A stretch of DNA of 29,987 nucleotides from an uncultured Eubacteriales bacterium (GTDB lineage: Bacteria > Bacillota > Clostridia > Oscillospirales > UBA644), in assembly GCA_900547165.1 (NCBI GenBank), contig URFZ01000021.1:1-29987 (forward strand). Reading direction: 5' to 3'. Positions 8,101 through 15,177 of this stretch are shown here, one piece after another. The first letter of the stretch is position 1, and every line of letters starts with the position of its first letter. Both the position numbers and the translations under genes were made by a program. The notes beneath the pieces were generated by a model. It was not told where the DNA came from, ran no database searches, and saw only the letters and a list, made by a program, of their open reading frames with translations.

Positions 8101-8851
8101 CGCCGTTTTCCGTCAATGTTTTTCCTCCGAGAAGCAAGTTGTATTCATCAATACCAGACTGAGAAAGGACAAAATTAAAACTTTCAGGAAGAAATTCCCT
8201 CTCAATAAACCCATCTGCGAGAGATAGTTTTTCAGTCAATTCTATAAAGTTCTCTTTCGGCAAAGATATTGCAATTTTACGAAAAGTCTCTGCGTTATCC
8301 AAAAATCGCGGAAGATTTTCATCTATACAACGATATGCGATTGAACTTGATTTTGAGTCGGCTGAATACATATTCTTACGGTTTTCGTAAAACCCCGTAA
8401 AATATGTTGTAAATCTGTTAAACGTGTTTACAATTTTAATCTCTTCCTCGTCTTCAAGAAATGAGGGAAGAACCTCTTTAATCATTTTTTCTCCGAAAAG
8501 AAGTTTTCTTTCCTCGTCATTCTTGAAAGCAGCGGCAATCTGTTTTCTGAAAGCATTTTCAAAAACGTCAATGTCTTTTTTTTGTTTATCCGTTTTATTC
8601 TTTATATAATACAATTCGATATATTCAGAGAGATTTTCAAGTTTTACCGCTTGTAATATTCTGTCTATAAACGCTTTATGTTTTCTGTCCATATATAATT
8701 TGACCTTTTCATAGTTCTCGGCTCTGGTCATATCTTCATCAAGCAACTTTTTGTTTTTGAAATTCTCAAGCGTTTTTCCTACCGGAATCAGCCGAAAACG
8801 CAAGGTTTTTGAGAGAGAATATTTACCTGTGAACGAATCAATCTTTTTCAT
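5117..8851 (-). CDS. cas12a: CRISPR effector nuclease Cas12a (Cpf1)
   Basis: This is the single-protein effector of the type V-A system. It processes its own pre-crRNA and cuts DNA guided by the crRNA next to a T-rich PAM. The 1244 residues fit the family (about 1200-1300). Numbered from the chosen start, the RuvC residues are D854 (IGIDRGERNLLY), E947 (AMEDLNMGF) and D1198 (DADANGAYN), and the Nuc-domain arginine is R1161 (MRNS). The crRNA-processing residues match those of the Francisella enzyme: H781, K790 and K807. The WED/PI region with LPKVFFS is present. I chose the ATG at 8851 because GGAG lies seven bases upstream and the protein begins MKKIDSFTGKYSLSKTLRF like its relatives. An upstream ATG at 8875 falls inside the dyad at the transcription start. 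Nothing suggests loss of activity. Confidence 0.99.
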   Translation of the reverse strand: MKKIDSFTGKYSLSKTLRFRLIPVGKTLENFKNKKLLDEDMTRAENYEKVKLYMDRKHKAFIDRILQAVKLENLSEYIELYYIKNKTDKQKKDIDVFENAFRKQIAAAFKNDEERKLLFGEKMIKEVLPSFLEDEEEIKIVNTFNRFTTYFTGFYENRKNMYSADSKSSSIAYRCIDENLPRFLDNAETFRKIAISLPKENFIELTEKLSLADGFIEREFLPESFNFVLSQSGIDEYNLLLGGKTLTENGEKVKGLNEYINLFNQQHNKEEKLPHFKPLRKQILSDRQSESFIPEAFSSDNELITSIKIFFEGESSDSGYRKTIENTKRLFYNLESYGLSEIFISAGADLSEFSARAAKSWSAVRDAWIKKYDRVHSDKDKKQKKYKENRDKKYKTIKSFSLSEIQSYIRNTEFDGELPYADFDIVLFIKREISELVETSMQYYENAKQLLNTPYASEKNLLKDSNSIELIKNLLDSLKEIELYTKAFKGSGKEDEKDESFYGEYTLLSDELIVLDSLYNKVRNYLTRKPFSSDKLKLNFRNAQLLDGWDISKEKDYKTILLRKEGSYYLGIVDEEENYEKLMIDLPRPNIGDQVFEKMNYKLLPNPYQMLPKVFFSNKNKEYYSPSDEILRIRDTGSFKNGKESTTFNHGDLMKFIDFYKESIKKNNDWNIFGFKFRPTVEYKNINEFYKDVSDQGYSVSFSPVSADFIRELVEDGRLYLFRLYNKDFSENSKGIPNLHTMYFRALFDEHNLSDVVYKLNGKAEMFYRDGKLCLKDTTIHTANQSIKNKNPLQKKATSTFAYDIIKDRRYTEPQFFLHLPITMNFKAEERDSLNYDVRKALRLSEKNYIIGIDRGERNLLYISVIDQDGRIVEQESMNILSVVKDDVVYETDYHDLLDRREKERDAARKSWKSIKNIKELKEGYLSGVVNRICNLVVKYDAIIAMEDLNMGFKRSRSKVEKQVYQKFEKMLIDKMNYLVDKKADINSPGGLMKAYQLTEKFTSFKNIKFQNGFIFYVPAWLTSKIDPTTGFVSLFRTHGLSEDMCREFVSAFDLITYNNAENQFEFVVNYDKFIGSEVSPKKLWTVCTNGERVETKRSKAINNNWESKEIILTDEFVKLFKEYGIDYSDGKDIKAQCLKIEKGGFLKEVVRLFALTVQMRNSIPNTDVDYLISPVRGTDGKFFDSRKGIESLPKDADANGAYNIARKALWIINRFKESSDDELSTVKICMTQRQWLEFAQSNG

Positions 8852-8867
8852 AAACTGTCTCCTTTTG

Positions 8868-8886
8868 TTCGACATATATTGTCGAA
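8868..8886. promoter_or_regulatory. Perfect dyad at the cas12a transcription start (putative operator)
   Basis: TTCGACATATATTGTCGAA has two 7-bp arms, perfectly inverted around five bases. It begins about four bases past the -10 element on the minus strand, so it covers the predicted start of the cas12a message and ends 16 bp before the ATG. This is the usual place for a repressor. It does not match the Gram-positive LexA box. The binding protein is unknown. Confidence 0.65.
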
Positions 8887-8889
8887 TAC

Positions 8890-8918
8890 ACTATATCATA
8901 ATAAAAAATATTTGTCAA
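8890..8918 (-). promoter_or_regulatory. Sigma-A promoter of the cas operon
   Basis: On the minus strand TTGACA (8913-8918) and TATAGT (8890-8895) are 17 bp apart, with TGA forming an extended -10. The predicted leader of the message is about 30-40 bases and contains the dyad and the ribosome binding site of cas12a. Confidence 0.88.
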
Positions 8919-8994
8919 TATATTGCCATAAGTATTGTTTATAAATAGATCATAGCACATTCAATATCCAATAAACAGGACTTTGCGTGAGATA

Positions 8995-9029
8995 AAAAAA
9001 ATCTTCGAGGTGAACTCGAAGATTTTTTT
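8995..9029. terminator. Bidirectional terminator between copA and the cas operon
   Basis: Two perfect 15-bp arms, AAAAAAATCTTCGAG and CTCGAAGATTTTTTT, surround the loop GTGAA, giving a U-run in either direction. It ends the copA message on the minus strand and insulates the cas12a promoter just beyond it. The roughly 85 bp between it and the copA stop show no gene. Confidence 0.9.
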
Positions 9030-9115
9030 GCAGTTAAAACAATGAATAGCAGACGACCGCTTATCTATGGCACGGTTATGTCTGTCAGCGAAGTATCTGT
9101 TAAAACAGATGAATA

Positions 9116-9316
9116 TCAGACCACTTCGTAGCCCTGGGAAGTTATCGCCTGCTCGATGGCTTCGTCGGCGATGGCCTCGGTCAGGGTGACCGTTACGGTG
9201 CCCGTTTTGTGGTCCGCGACAGCGGAAGCGACCTGCGGGAGGCTCTCGACGCTCTGTTTTACACGCGCCTCGCAATGCGGGCACATCATGCCTTTTACGT
9301 TAAATACTTTTTCCAT
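9116..9316 (-). CDS. copZ: CopZ-like copper chaperone made from an internal start in copA
   Basis: The last 66 codons of copA form a complete metal-binding chaperone domain starting MEKVFNVKGMMCPHC. The internal ATG at 9316 is preceded by AAAAGGAGA with the GGAG nine bases upstream, as good as at any start in this window. I infer that a free CopZ is translated from the same message as the pump, while read-through gives the fused form. The situation resembles a copA-copZ operon in which the copA stop codon was lost. In family terms CopZ carries Cu(I) to CopA. A single-base sequence error creating the fusion cannot be excluded. Confidence 0.6.
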   Translation of the reverse strand: MEKVFNVKGMMCPHCEARVKQSVESLPQVASAVADHKTGTVTVTLTEAIADEAIEQAITSQGYEVV

Positions 9317-11605
9317 ATATATCGTCTCCTTTTCGGGGGTTTTTGGGGGTTCTTCCGAGTGAGTCGGAGAACCGAGTTTTATCAGATTGAGTCGGAGTGC
9401 GTTCATAACGACGCAGAAACTTGAAAGGCTCATAGCCGCCGCGCCGAACATCGGATTCATTTCCCAGCCGAGCAGGGAGATGAATACGCCTGCGGCAAGC
9501 GGAATGCCAGCCGTGTTGTAAATGAACGCCCAGAACAGATTTTCTTTGATATTGCGGAGCGTTGCACGGCTGAGTTTTATGGCTTTCGGCACGTCCGAGA
9601 GCGAACTGTTCATCAAAACAGCGTCCGCCGCATCTATCGCAACATCGGTGCCTGCGCCTATCGCTATGCCGGTATCGGCTGCCGTGAGCGCGGGAGCGTC
9701 GTTTATGCCGTCGCCGACCATGGCAACTTTGCCGTCCTTTTTCAAGCGGGTAACGACAGCCTCTTTTTCGGCGGGAAGAACGTTTGCGATAACTTCATCG
9801 ACTCCTGCCTGTTTGCCTACCGCCTGTGCGGTGCGTTCGTTGTCGCCCGTGAGCATTACCACGCGGATGCCCATTTTTTGAAGAGCGGCGACTGCCTGTG
9901 CGCTGTCGGGTTTTATCTTATCCGCAACGGCGATAATTCCGCAAAGACCGTTTTCACGGGCAAAAAACAACGGAGTTTTGCCCTCGGACGCAAGCGCGTC
10001 GGCTTTTGCTTTCATATCTTCGGGAACGGAAACTTTGCTTTCTATAAATTCGCGTTTGCCGCCGAACAGAGGTTTTCCGTCGGAAAGAGCCGTCAGTCCG
10101 TTACCCGCCACGGCTTCGAAATCGGTTGTTTCGCGAACGGTGACGCCGTTTTCCTTGCCGTATTTCATAACCGCCTTTGCAAGAGGGTGTTCGCTTTTGC
10201 TTTCAAGCGTAACGGCAACAGAAAGCAGGGACGATACATCTGTTCCCGCACAGGGAACTATGTCGCAGACTTCGGGTTCGCCGCGCGTGACGGTTCCCGT
10301 TTTGTCGAGAACCACGGTTTTTACCTTGCCTGTTTGTTCAAGCGCTTCCGCAGTCTTGAAAAGGATTCCGTGGCGTGCGCCGACGCCGTTGCCGACCATT
10401 ATTGCCACGGGCGTTGCAAGCCCGAGTGCGCAGGGGCAGCTGATTACAAGGACCGATATTGCTCTTGCAAGAGAAAAGCCTATGTCTTTGCCGATAAGCA
10501 GCCAGACGACAAGCGTTACGACCGCGATTGAGATAACGACGGGGACGAAAACGCCCGAAACCTTGTCCGCGATTTTCGCTATCGGCGCTTTTCCCGCCGC
10601 AGCGTCGCTGACTATCTTTATAATCTGCGAAAGCGTGGTATCTTCTCCCACGCGTGTCGCTTCGCATTTGATGAAGCCCGAACGGTTGACCGTTGCCGCG
10701 GAAACGGGAGACGAAACGTCTTTGTCCACGGGAACGCTTTCGCCCGTCAGAGCAGATTCGTCCACCGCGCTGTGACCTTCGAGAACCACTCCGTCAACGG
10801 GAATGCTTTCGCCGGGTCTGACGATGAAAATATCGCCCTTTTTAACCTGTTCGGCGGGAACAGTTGTCTCTTTGCCGTCAACAAGCAACGTTGCGGTACG
10901 CGGCGCAAGTTCCATCAGTCCCTTTATGGCGTTGGTGGTTTTTCCCTTTGAATAACTTTCGAGCATTTTGCCGAGCGTTATCAGCGTCAGAATCATTGCC
11001 GCGGACTCGAAATAAAGTTCGTGCATATAAAGATGCATCGCCTGCTCGGGGAAAACTATCATTTTGAACAGGATATATGTGCTGTAACCGAACGACGCCG
11101 CCGCACCGAGCGAAACAAGCGTGTCCATATTCGGAGCGCGGTGAAGCAGTCCTTTAACGCCGCTGATGAAGAATTTTTGATTTATTACCATGATGATCGC
11201 AGTCAGCAAAAGTTGGATAAGTCCGCCGACCGCCGCATGATCTTCGATTATCTGCGGTTGGGGAAGCCCTATCATGTGCCCCATAGAAAAATACATCAAA
11301 ACCAAAAGAAAACCGAGCGACGCGAAAAGCCTTTTTCTGAGTTTGGGAGTCATTTCATCTTTCAACGGTTCTTTTGCGGACGCAGCGTCGTTTTTTGCGC
11401 CGACTTTCGATGCGCCATACCCTGCAGCAACGACTGCGGAAACAATTTCGTCTTCTGTTGCGGTTCCCGAAACCGTCATTGAATTTGTCAGTAGATTTAC
11501 GCTGCATTCATCGACATCTTTCAGCGCCGATACCGCTTTTTCCACGCGTGCGCTGCACGCCGCACAGCTCATTCCGGTTATATTGTATTTGTCCGTTTCC
11601 CTCAC
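9116..11605 (-). CDS. copA: Copper-exporting P1B-type ATPase with heavy-metal domains at both ends
   Basis: This is a membrane pump that exports Cu(I) with ATP. The 829 residues begin with a metal-binding domain (GMSCAAC, C14 and C17). The transmembrane region carries the Cu-binding CPC at 390-392 (SCPCALG). Then come the phosphorylation site DKTGT (D434), SEHPLAKA with the P1B-specific HP, and GDGINDAP. Unusually, after the last membrane helices and a charged Pro/Glu-rich linker there is a second metal-binding domain with GMMCPHC. The start appears to be a GTG at 11605; its ribosome binding site is poor, being too close, and no ATG is in frame nearby, so the exact start is uncertain. No CsoR or CopY regulator is adjacent. 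Confidence 0.95.
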   Translation of the reverse strand: MRETDKYNITGMSCAACSARVEKAVSALKDVDECSVNLLTNSMTVSGTATEDEIVSAVVAAGYGASKVGAKNDAASAKEPLKDEMTPKLRKRLFASLGFLLVLMYFSMGHMIGLPQPQIIEDHAAVGGLIQLLLTAIIMVINQKFFISGVKGLLHRAPNMDTLVSLGAAASFGYSTYILFKMIVFPEQAMHLYMHELYFESAAMILTLITLGKMLESYSKGKTTNAIKGLMELAPRTATLLVDGKETTVPAEQVKKGDIFIVRPGESIPVDGVVLEGHSAVDESALTGESVPVDKDVSSPVSAATVNRSGFIKCEATRVGEDTTLSQIIKIVSDAAAGKAPIAKIADKVSGVFVPVVISIAVVTLVVWLLIGKDIGFSLARAISVLVISCPCALGLATPVAIMVGNGVGARHGILFKTAEALEQTGKVKTVVLDKTGTVTRGEPEVCDIVPCAGTDVSSLLSVAVTLESKSEHPLAKAVMKYGKENGVTVRETTDFEAVAGNGLTALSDGKPLFGGKREFIESKVSVPEDMKAKADALASEGKTPLFFARENGLCGIIAVADKIKPDSAQAVAALQKMGIRVVMLTGDNERTAQAVGKQAGVDEVIANVLPAEKEAVVTRLKKDGKVAMVGDGINDAPALTAADTGIAIGAGTDVAIDAADAVLMNSSLSDVPKAIKLSRATLRNIKENLFWAFIYNTAGIPLAAGVFISLLGWEMNPMFGAAAMSLSSFCVVMNALRLNLIKLGSPTHSEEPPKTPEKETIYMEKVFNVKGMMCPHCEARVKQSVESLPQVASAVADHKTGTVTVTLTEAIADEAIEQAITSQGYEVV

Positions 11606-11612
11606 CCTCTCG

Positions 11613-11634
11613 CTTGAAAGCGCATTGTTTCAAG
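11613..11634. promoter_or_regulatory. Inverted repeat in the copA 5' leader
   Basis: CTTGAAA and TTTCAAG, 8 bp apart, lie between the copA promoter and its start codon, ending only about eight bases from the GTG. It could be an operator or a small RNA hairpin near the ribosome binding site. No known copper box is recognised. Confidence 0.4.
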
Positions 11635-11658
11635 TCTATTATCTTCAATTACGCCGTA

Positions 11659-11687
11659 AGTATACCATAAAAGTATGTTTTAGTCAA
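11659..11687 (-). promoter_or_regulatory. Sigma-A promoter of copA
   Basis: On the minus strand TTGACT (11682-11687) and TATACT (11659-11664) are 17 bp apart, with TGG before the -10 as an extended element. Confidence 0.85.
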
Positions 11688-11740
11688 TACCCGAATGAAA
11701 TATTTTCCGTTTCTGCCGAAAATGAGCCGTTCGGAGAGCA

Positions 11741-11776
11741 AAAAAAGACAACGCCTGCGACTGTAACGCAGGCGTT
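11741..11776 (-). terminator. Terminator of the SPFH/zinc-ribbon/TPM operon
   Basis: AACGCCTGCG pairs with CGCAGGCGTT. On the minus strand the stem is followed by GTC and seven T residues. It lies 34 bp past the stop of the TPM-domain gene. Confidence 0.88.
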
Positions 11777-11809
11777 TGTTATGTTTTTAATTTAGATAAA
11801 CAGAAAGCC

Positions 11810-12595
11810 TTACACTCTGCCGGAACTGCTGATTCCGCCGTCGGAAGAATCCGATGACGAAGATGATGAATCTGATTCTTTCGGCTTCGGAGTCGCCACA
11901 ACGGTGCTGTAAAGATACAGTTCTCTTTCGTCGGTCACGTTCATGCTGTCGGGAACGGTATAATCCGTTGCATTGTTGCTGAAACGAACGGTTTTAAGTT
12001 TGCCCTTCATCACCAGGACAACTATCAGAGCGATAATAAAGCCTATTCCGAGACTGAGTACAATTGCGCCGAACCAACCGAACGGTTCTTTATACTCTTT
12101 GCCCGTTGACTCATAAAGATCGAGCAGTCTTATACATTCATCGGCATAAAGGACAAATCTGTCCGACTTTCCGCCGTCGCGAAGCGTTTCGCGAAGACGT
12201 TCCTGTGCGTCAAAGTTGACTGCGGCTTTTGCTTTGCCGTTGGAATATATGCACGAAAGGTCAAGTTCTGCGGTGTCGTCTATCACATAGAGGATAACAC
12301 AGTCTTTTCCCGCTTCATTGTCAAATATCTCATTATAAAGATTTCTGACATAGCGGTTTATGTTTTCGTCAGTCTCTTCAACATTGCTTTTTTCGGTATA
12401 TATGAAAAGTTCGACACCGTATTTTCTCGATGCGTCGCAGAGTTTTGTATAAACCGTTGCATAGTCGGCTTCCGTCAGGAAGTCCGCATTGTCAATAATT
12501 CTGATTTCATCAAAATCATAGGCGGCAAACGTGGGCAGAGCAAAACTCAACACGACCGCAAGCAGGAGTATCAGAGACAATATTTTCTTTTTCAT
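11810..12595 (-). CDS. Secreted/membrane TPM-domain protein (YdjH/YgcG-like)
   Basis: The 261-residue protein starts with a signal peptide (KKKILSLILLLAVVLSF, likely cut after TFA). A TPM domain at about residues 30-165 follows (IIDNADFLTE, then GVELFIYTEK and CVILYVIDD). A membrane helix lies at about 173-196, with a cytosolic tail ending in a Ser/Asp-rich stretch. TPM domains face outward and are found with envelope-maintenance proteins. It is the third gene of an operon with a zinc-ribbon membrane protein (13-bp gap) and an SPFH protein. This matches the Bacillus subtilis ydjG-ydjH-ydjI set, which works with PspA in envelope stress. No pspA is present here. Enzymatic activity cannot be claimed. 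Confidence 0.85.
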   Translation of the reverse strand: MKKKILSLILLLAVVLSFALPTFAAYDFDEIRIIDNADFLTEADYATVYTKLCDASRKYGVELFIYTEKSNVEETDENINRYVRNLYNEIFDNEAGKDCVILYVIDDTAELDLSCIYSNGKAKAAVNFDAQERLRETLRDGGKSDRFVLYADECIRLLDLYESTGKEYKEPFGWFGAIVLSLGIGFIIALIVVLVMKGKLKTVRFSNNATDYTVPDSMNVTDERELYLYSTVVATPKPKESDSSSSSSDSSDGGISSSGRV

Positions 12596-12608
12596 CTTGA
12601 ACCCCTCC

Positions 12609-13694
12609 TCACAACAACCAAATCAGATACGAGACGGCAAGTGCCGCAGCACTCAATATTCCGCCGAGAGCGAAAAACCACTTGAAGAAAGCGCCTTTGT
12701 CAAGAGGAAGATTACCGACGAATTTACCGGTCTGCCCGTTCATCGCAAACGTGAACTTCTGACCTTTCCACGTCGTGTTCAAAATCCAGACGGGATACAT
12801 CGCATATTTTGCAACACCGTTTGAAAGTTTGATACTGCTCTGCTCGGTAGTCACGGACGCATAGCCCGTAACGGTCTTTGCAAATTCCTGTTCGGTGCTG
12901 CTCTTGACTCTTGCGTTCGCTCTTTCCACGGATTGTTCCGCGTCAACATCGTATTTATCCGCAAGATATCCCGCAAAATACGCCGTTGCGAACTCTTTTG
13001 CTTCTCCAAAATCGAACGGCTCGACGGATTCCATCAGATCGTCGGGCATTTTGGACGAGCCGTCAACGGGGACGTTTTCAAACGCGATGTTACCGCCTCG
13101 ATAAACGGCATAGTAACTTGTTTCCGTGTAATCGTTTTCGCTGTCGCTCCAAGTTCTGACACGGGTCGCCTTATAACGAATGTTCGCGTCAACATCGGAA
13201 TCAAACAGCCAAAACGGAACGTAAACGCCCCTTATCTCATCGATATGGTTCTCGCTCTTGAAGACTTTCGGCAAAAGGCGCTTGCCTTTCAGATGTTCGA
13301 AGAACTTTGCCTTTGCAGCCTTTTTATCGAGTTTGAACGGGATTATGTAATCGGGCTTCAAAAAGCCTTTGAGATTGCCTTTCATAACAACGGGGTTGCC
13401 GCAATAGGGGCAACTCGTCGCCGCCGTGTTTTCGTCGCAGACTATCTCGCCGCCGCAGGAATCGCAGACGTAAACGCGCATTCCCTCGGCTTCGCCCTCC
13501 TGCCACTCTTTTCCGGCTTCGGTCTGCCACTTCATATCGTCGGGGGTCTCTTTTTTAAGATCCTCGTCGTATGCTTTAAGTGTTTCAACATCAAATTCGG
13601 TATCGCAGTAAGGGCATTTTAGTTTTTGCGATGCGCTGTCAAACGCTATCGCGCCGCCGCAGCACGGACATTTGTATTCGAGCAAGGTGGACAT
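12609..13694 (-). CDS. Zinc-ribbon membrane protein (YdjG-like)
   Basis: The 361 residues open with a TFIIB-like zinc ribbon (CPCCGG at about 10 and CPYC at about 28) and a second Cys4 site (CDSCGGEIVC to CPYCGNP, about 78-98). A long conserved domain follows that includes LKPDYIIPFKLDKKAAKAKF and VYVPFWLFD. One membrane helix lies at the very C-terminus (about 340-361), so the bulk is cytosolic. The ATG at 13694 has GGAGGT upstream, and the gene lies 11 bp after the SPFH gene. The B. subtilis counterpart YdjG belongs to the PspA/YdjGHI envelope-stress complex; a similar scaffold role here is inferred from the operon. Confidence 0.85.
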   Translation of the reverse strand: MSTLLEYKCPCCGGAIAFDSASQKLKCPYCDTEFDVETLKAYDEDLKKETPDDMKWQTEAGKEWQEGEAEGMRVYVCDSCGGEIVCDENTAATSCPYCGNPVVMKGNLKGFLKPDYIIPFKLDKKAAKAKFFEHLKGKRLLPKVFKSENHIDEIRGVYVPFWLFDSDVDANIRYKATRVRTWSDSENDYTETSYYAVYRGGNIAFENVPVDGSSKMPDDLMESVEPFDFGEAKEFATAYFAGYLADKYDVDAEQSVERANARVKSSTEQEFAKTVTGYASVTTEQSSIKLSNGVAKYAMYPVWILNTTWKGQKFTFAMNGQTGKFVGNLPLDKGAFFKWFFALGGILSAAALAVSYLIWLL

Positions 13695-13705
13695 AGAAGA
13701 CCTCC

Positions 13706-14998
13706 TTATTTATTGAACGGGGTTCCGCATTCGGGACAGAATTTCGGTGCATGTGTCGGGTCTTCGGGTTTCCAGCCGCAGTTTGCGCATTGAACGGTCT
13801 CGGGCTTTTTGGCGCCGCAGGAAGTGCAGAACTTGCCGTTGTTCACAGCGCCGCAGGAACACGTCCAAGTCGAAGCCTCGGGCTTCTTTGCGCCGCATTC
13901 CGCGCAGAATTTGCCGCTCGCTGTCGCGCCGCAAGCACATTTCCATGTATCGCCGGCAGGTGCTGCCGCCTGATGTGTCTGCTGTTGCTGCTGACCCATG
14001 GCAAACAGGTTCTGCGCATTTCCCGCCGCGCCGTTGTTCATCGCCATGCCCATGCCCATAAAGCCGGTCATCGCACCGGCGTCGTTCGAAGCCGCCGCTT
14101 TCATCGCGTCCGCCTGTGCGCCCACAAGAGTAGCCGCCGCCATGGTCGGGTCGCGCATGATAGCTGTGCGCTGTGCCTGTTTTATCATCTCCGCGTCTTC
14201 GTCCGGAAGCGTTACCGAACCGAGCGCAATGCTGACGATTTTAAGTCCGCGCAGTTCGCCCCATTTGGCGGTCAGCGTTTCGTTCATCGCATTTTCAAGG
14301 TCTGTGTTGTGCGTAACTATCTGATTGGGACGGAGTTCAAGTTCGGAAAGTTTGCCGAACGCGGGTTGAAGAGCGCTGATAAATTCGGGTTTCAACTGTC
14401 CGTCAAGTTCGTCGCGTCTGTATTCGTCCGCTACGTTTCCGCAAACATTCGTATAGAAAAGCAGGGGATCCGCTATTTTATAAGAATAAACGCCCGAGCA
14501 GCGCACCGCGACATCCACGTCAAGACCTATTTTGGAATCGACAACTCGGAACGGAATGGGATTCGGCGTTCCGAACTTGTTGTCTATTATCTCTTTAAGG
14601 TTGAAATAATAAACTCTTTGGTCTTTGCCCGTATCGCCGCCGTAAGTAAAACGTTTGCCTATCGTTTTGAAGGTTTCTTTGATGCTTTGACCGAGGCTGC
14701 CCGCAAAAATGCTCGGTTCGGTGGACGAATCGTATGTAAACTGTCCCGGCTCGGCGCAGACTTCAACTACCTTGCCCTGTTCAACGATTATCATACATTG
14801 ACCGTCGGCAACGGCTATACCCGAACCGTTGGAAATTATATTATCGTTTCCTTTCGTGTTCGAGGAACGTCCCGTTATCTGCTTTTGTCCTTTTACAACA
14901 AGAACTTCCTTATCTATTGCCTCACAATAGAAAAATTCTTTCCATTGATCCGCAAGAGTTCCGCCGAGAGCGCCTATTCCGGCTTTGATAAGTCCCAT
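13706..14998 (-). CDS. SPFH-domain protein with C-terminal zinc ribbons (YdjI-like)
   Basis: The 430-residue protein begins MGLIKAGIGALGGTLADQWKEFF and carries an SPFH (band 7) domain over about residues 30-260, with no N-terminal membrane anchor. A Gln/Ala-rich linker follows. About 79 residues at the end hold three CxC/CxxC zinc ribbons (CACG...CAECG, CSCG...CTSCG, CANCG...CPECG). It is the first gene of the operon, with a GGAG ribosome binding site and a strong promoter. SPFH proteins form oligomeric scaffolds at membranes; YdjI of B. subtilis interacts with PspA and the YdjG/YdjH proteins. The zinc ribbons, also present at the N-terminus of the next gene product, may mediate contact between the partners (inference). 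Confidence 0.9.
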   Translation of the reverse strand: MGLIKAGIGALGGTLADQWKEFFYCEAIDKEVLVVKGQKQITGRSSNTKGNDNIISNGSGIAVADGQCMIIVEQGKVVEVCAEPGQFTYDSSTEPSIFAGSLGQSIKETFKTIGKRFTYGGDTGKDQRVYYFNLKEIIDNKFGTPNPIPFRVVDSKIGLDVDVAVRCSGVYSYKIADPLLFYTNVCGNVADEYRRDELDGQLKPEFISALQPAFGKLSELELRPNQIVTHNTDLENAMNETLTAKWGELRGLKIVSIALGSVTLPDEDAEMIKQAQRTAIMRDPTMAAATLVGAQADAMKAAASNDAGAMTGFMGMGMAMNNGAAGNAQNLFAMGQQQQQTHQAAAPAGDTWKCACGATASGKFCAECGAKKPEASTWTCSCGAVNNGKFCTSCGAKKPETVQCANCGWKPEDPTHAPKFCPECGTPFNK

Positions 14999-15059
14999 AG
15001 TGTTCTTCTCCTTTTCCAGTTATATTATTTTAATTATATTATATAAAAATACCGTTTTG

Positions 15060-15088
15060 ATTATATCAGATTTTTTACCTTTTTGCAA
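15060..15088 (-). promoter_or_regulatory. Sigma-A promoter of the SPFH operon
   Basis: On the minus strand TTGCAA (15083-15088) and TATAAT (15060-15065) are 17 bp apart, with TGA before the -10. This promoter and the one at 15119-15147 face away from each other. I see no SigW-type promoter, unlike the B. subtilis ydj operon. Confidence 0.82.
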
Positions 15089-15118
15089 TACCTTTCGGAC
15101 AAAATTCGCGGTTTGTCG

Positions 15119-15147
15119 TTGACATTCTCTCTTTTGAGTGGTATCAT
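15119..15147 (+). promoter_or_regulatory. Sigma-A promoter of the histidine phosphatase gene
   Basis: TTGACA (15119-15124) and TATCAT (15142-15147) are 17 bp apart with TGG before the -10. The predicted start is about 25 bp before the ATG at 15178. Confidence 0.85.
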
Positions 15148-15177
15148 AGTGTTACAACGTTGAACGGAGAGAATGAA

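Noticed and set aside
8852..8875. Start of cas12a at the upstream ATG (8875), adding MSNKRRQF.
   Set aside because: That ATG lies in the promoter dyad and has no ribosome binding site. The ATG at 8851 has GGAG at the right distance and the family's usual N-terminus.
8876..8994. Mini-CRISPR or degenerate crRNA upstream of cas12a for autorepression (CreR-like).
   Set aside because: I looked for the AATTTCTAC...GTAGAT pattern on both strands and found nothing similar.
13751..15046. Long plus-strand open frame (431 codons) opposite the SPFH gene.
   Set aside because: It mirrors the SPFH coding frame, is Arg/Cys/Phe-rich as such shadows are, and lacks a ribosome binding site.
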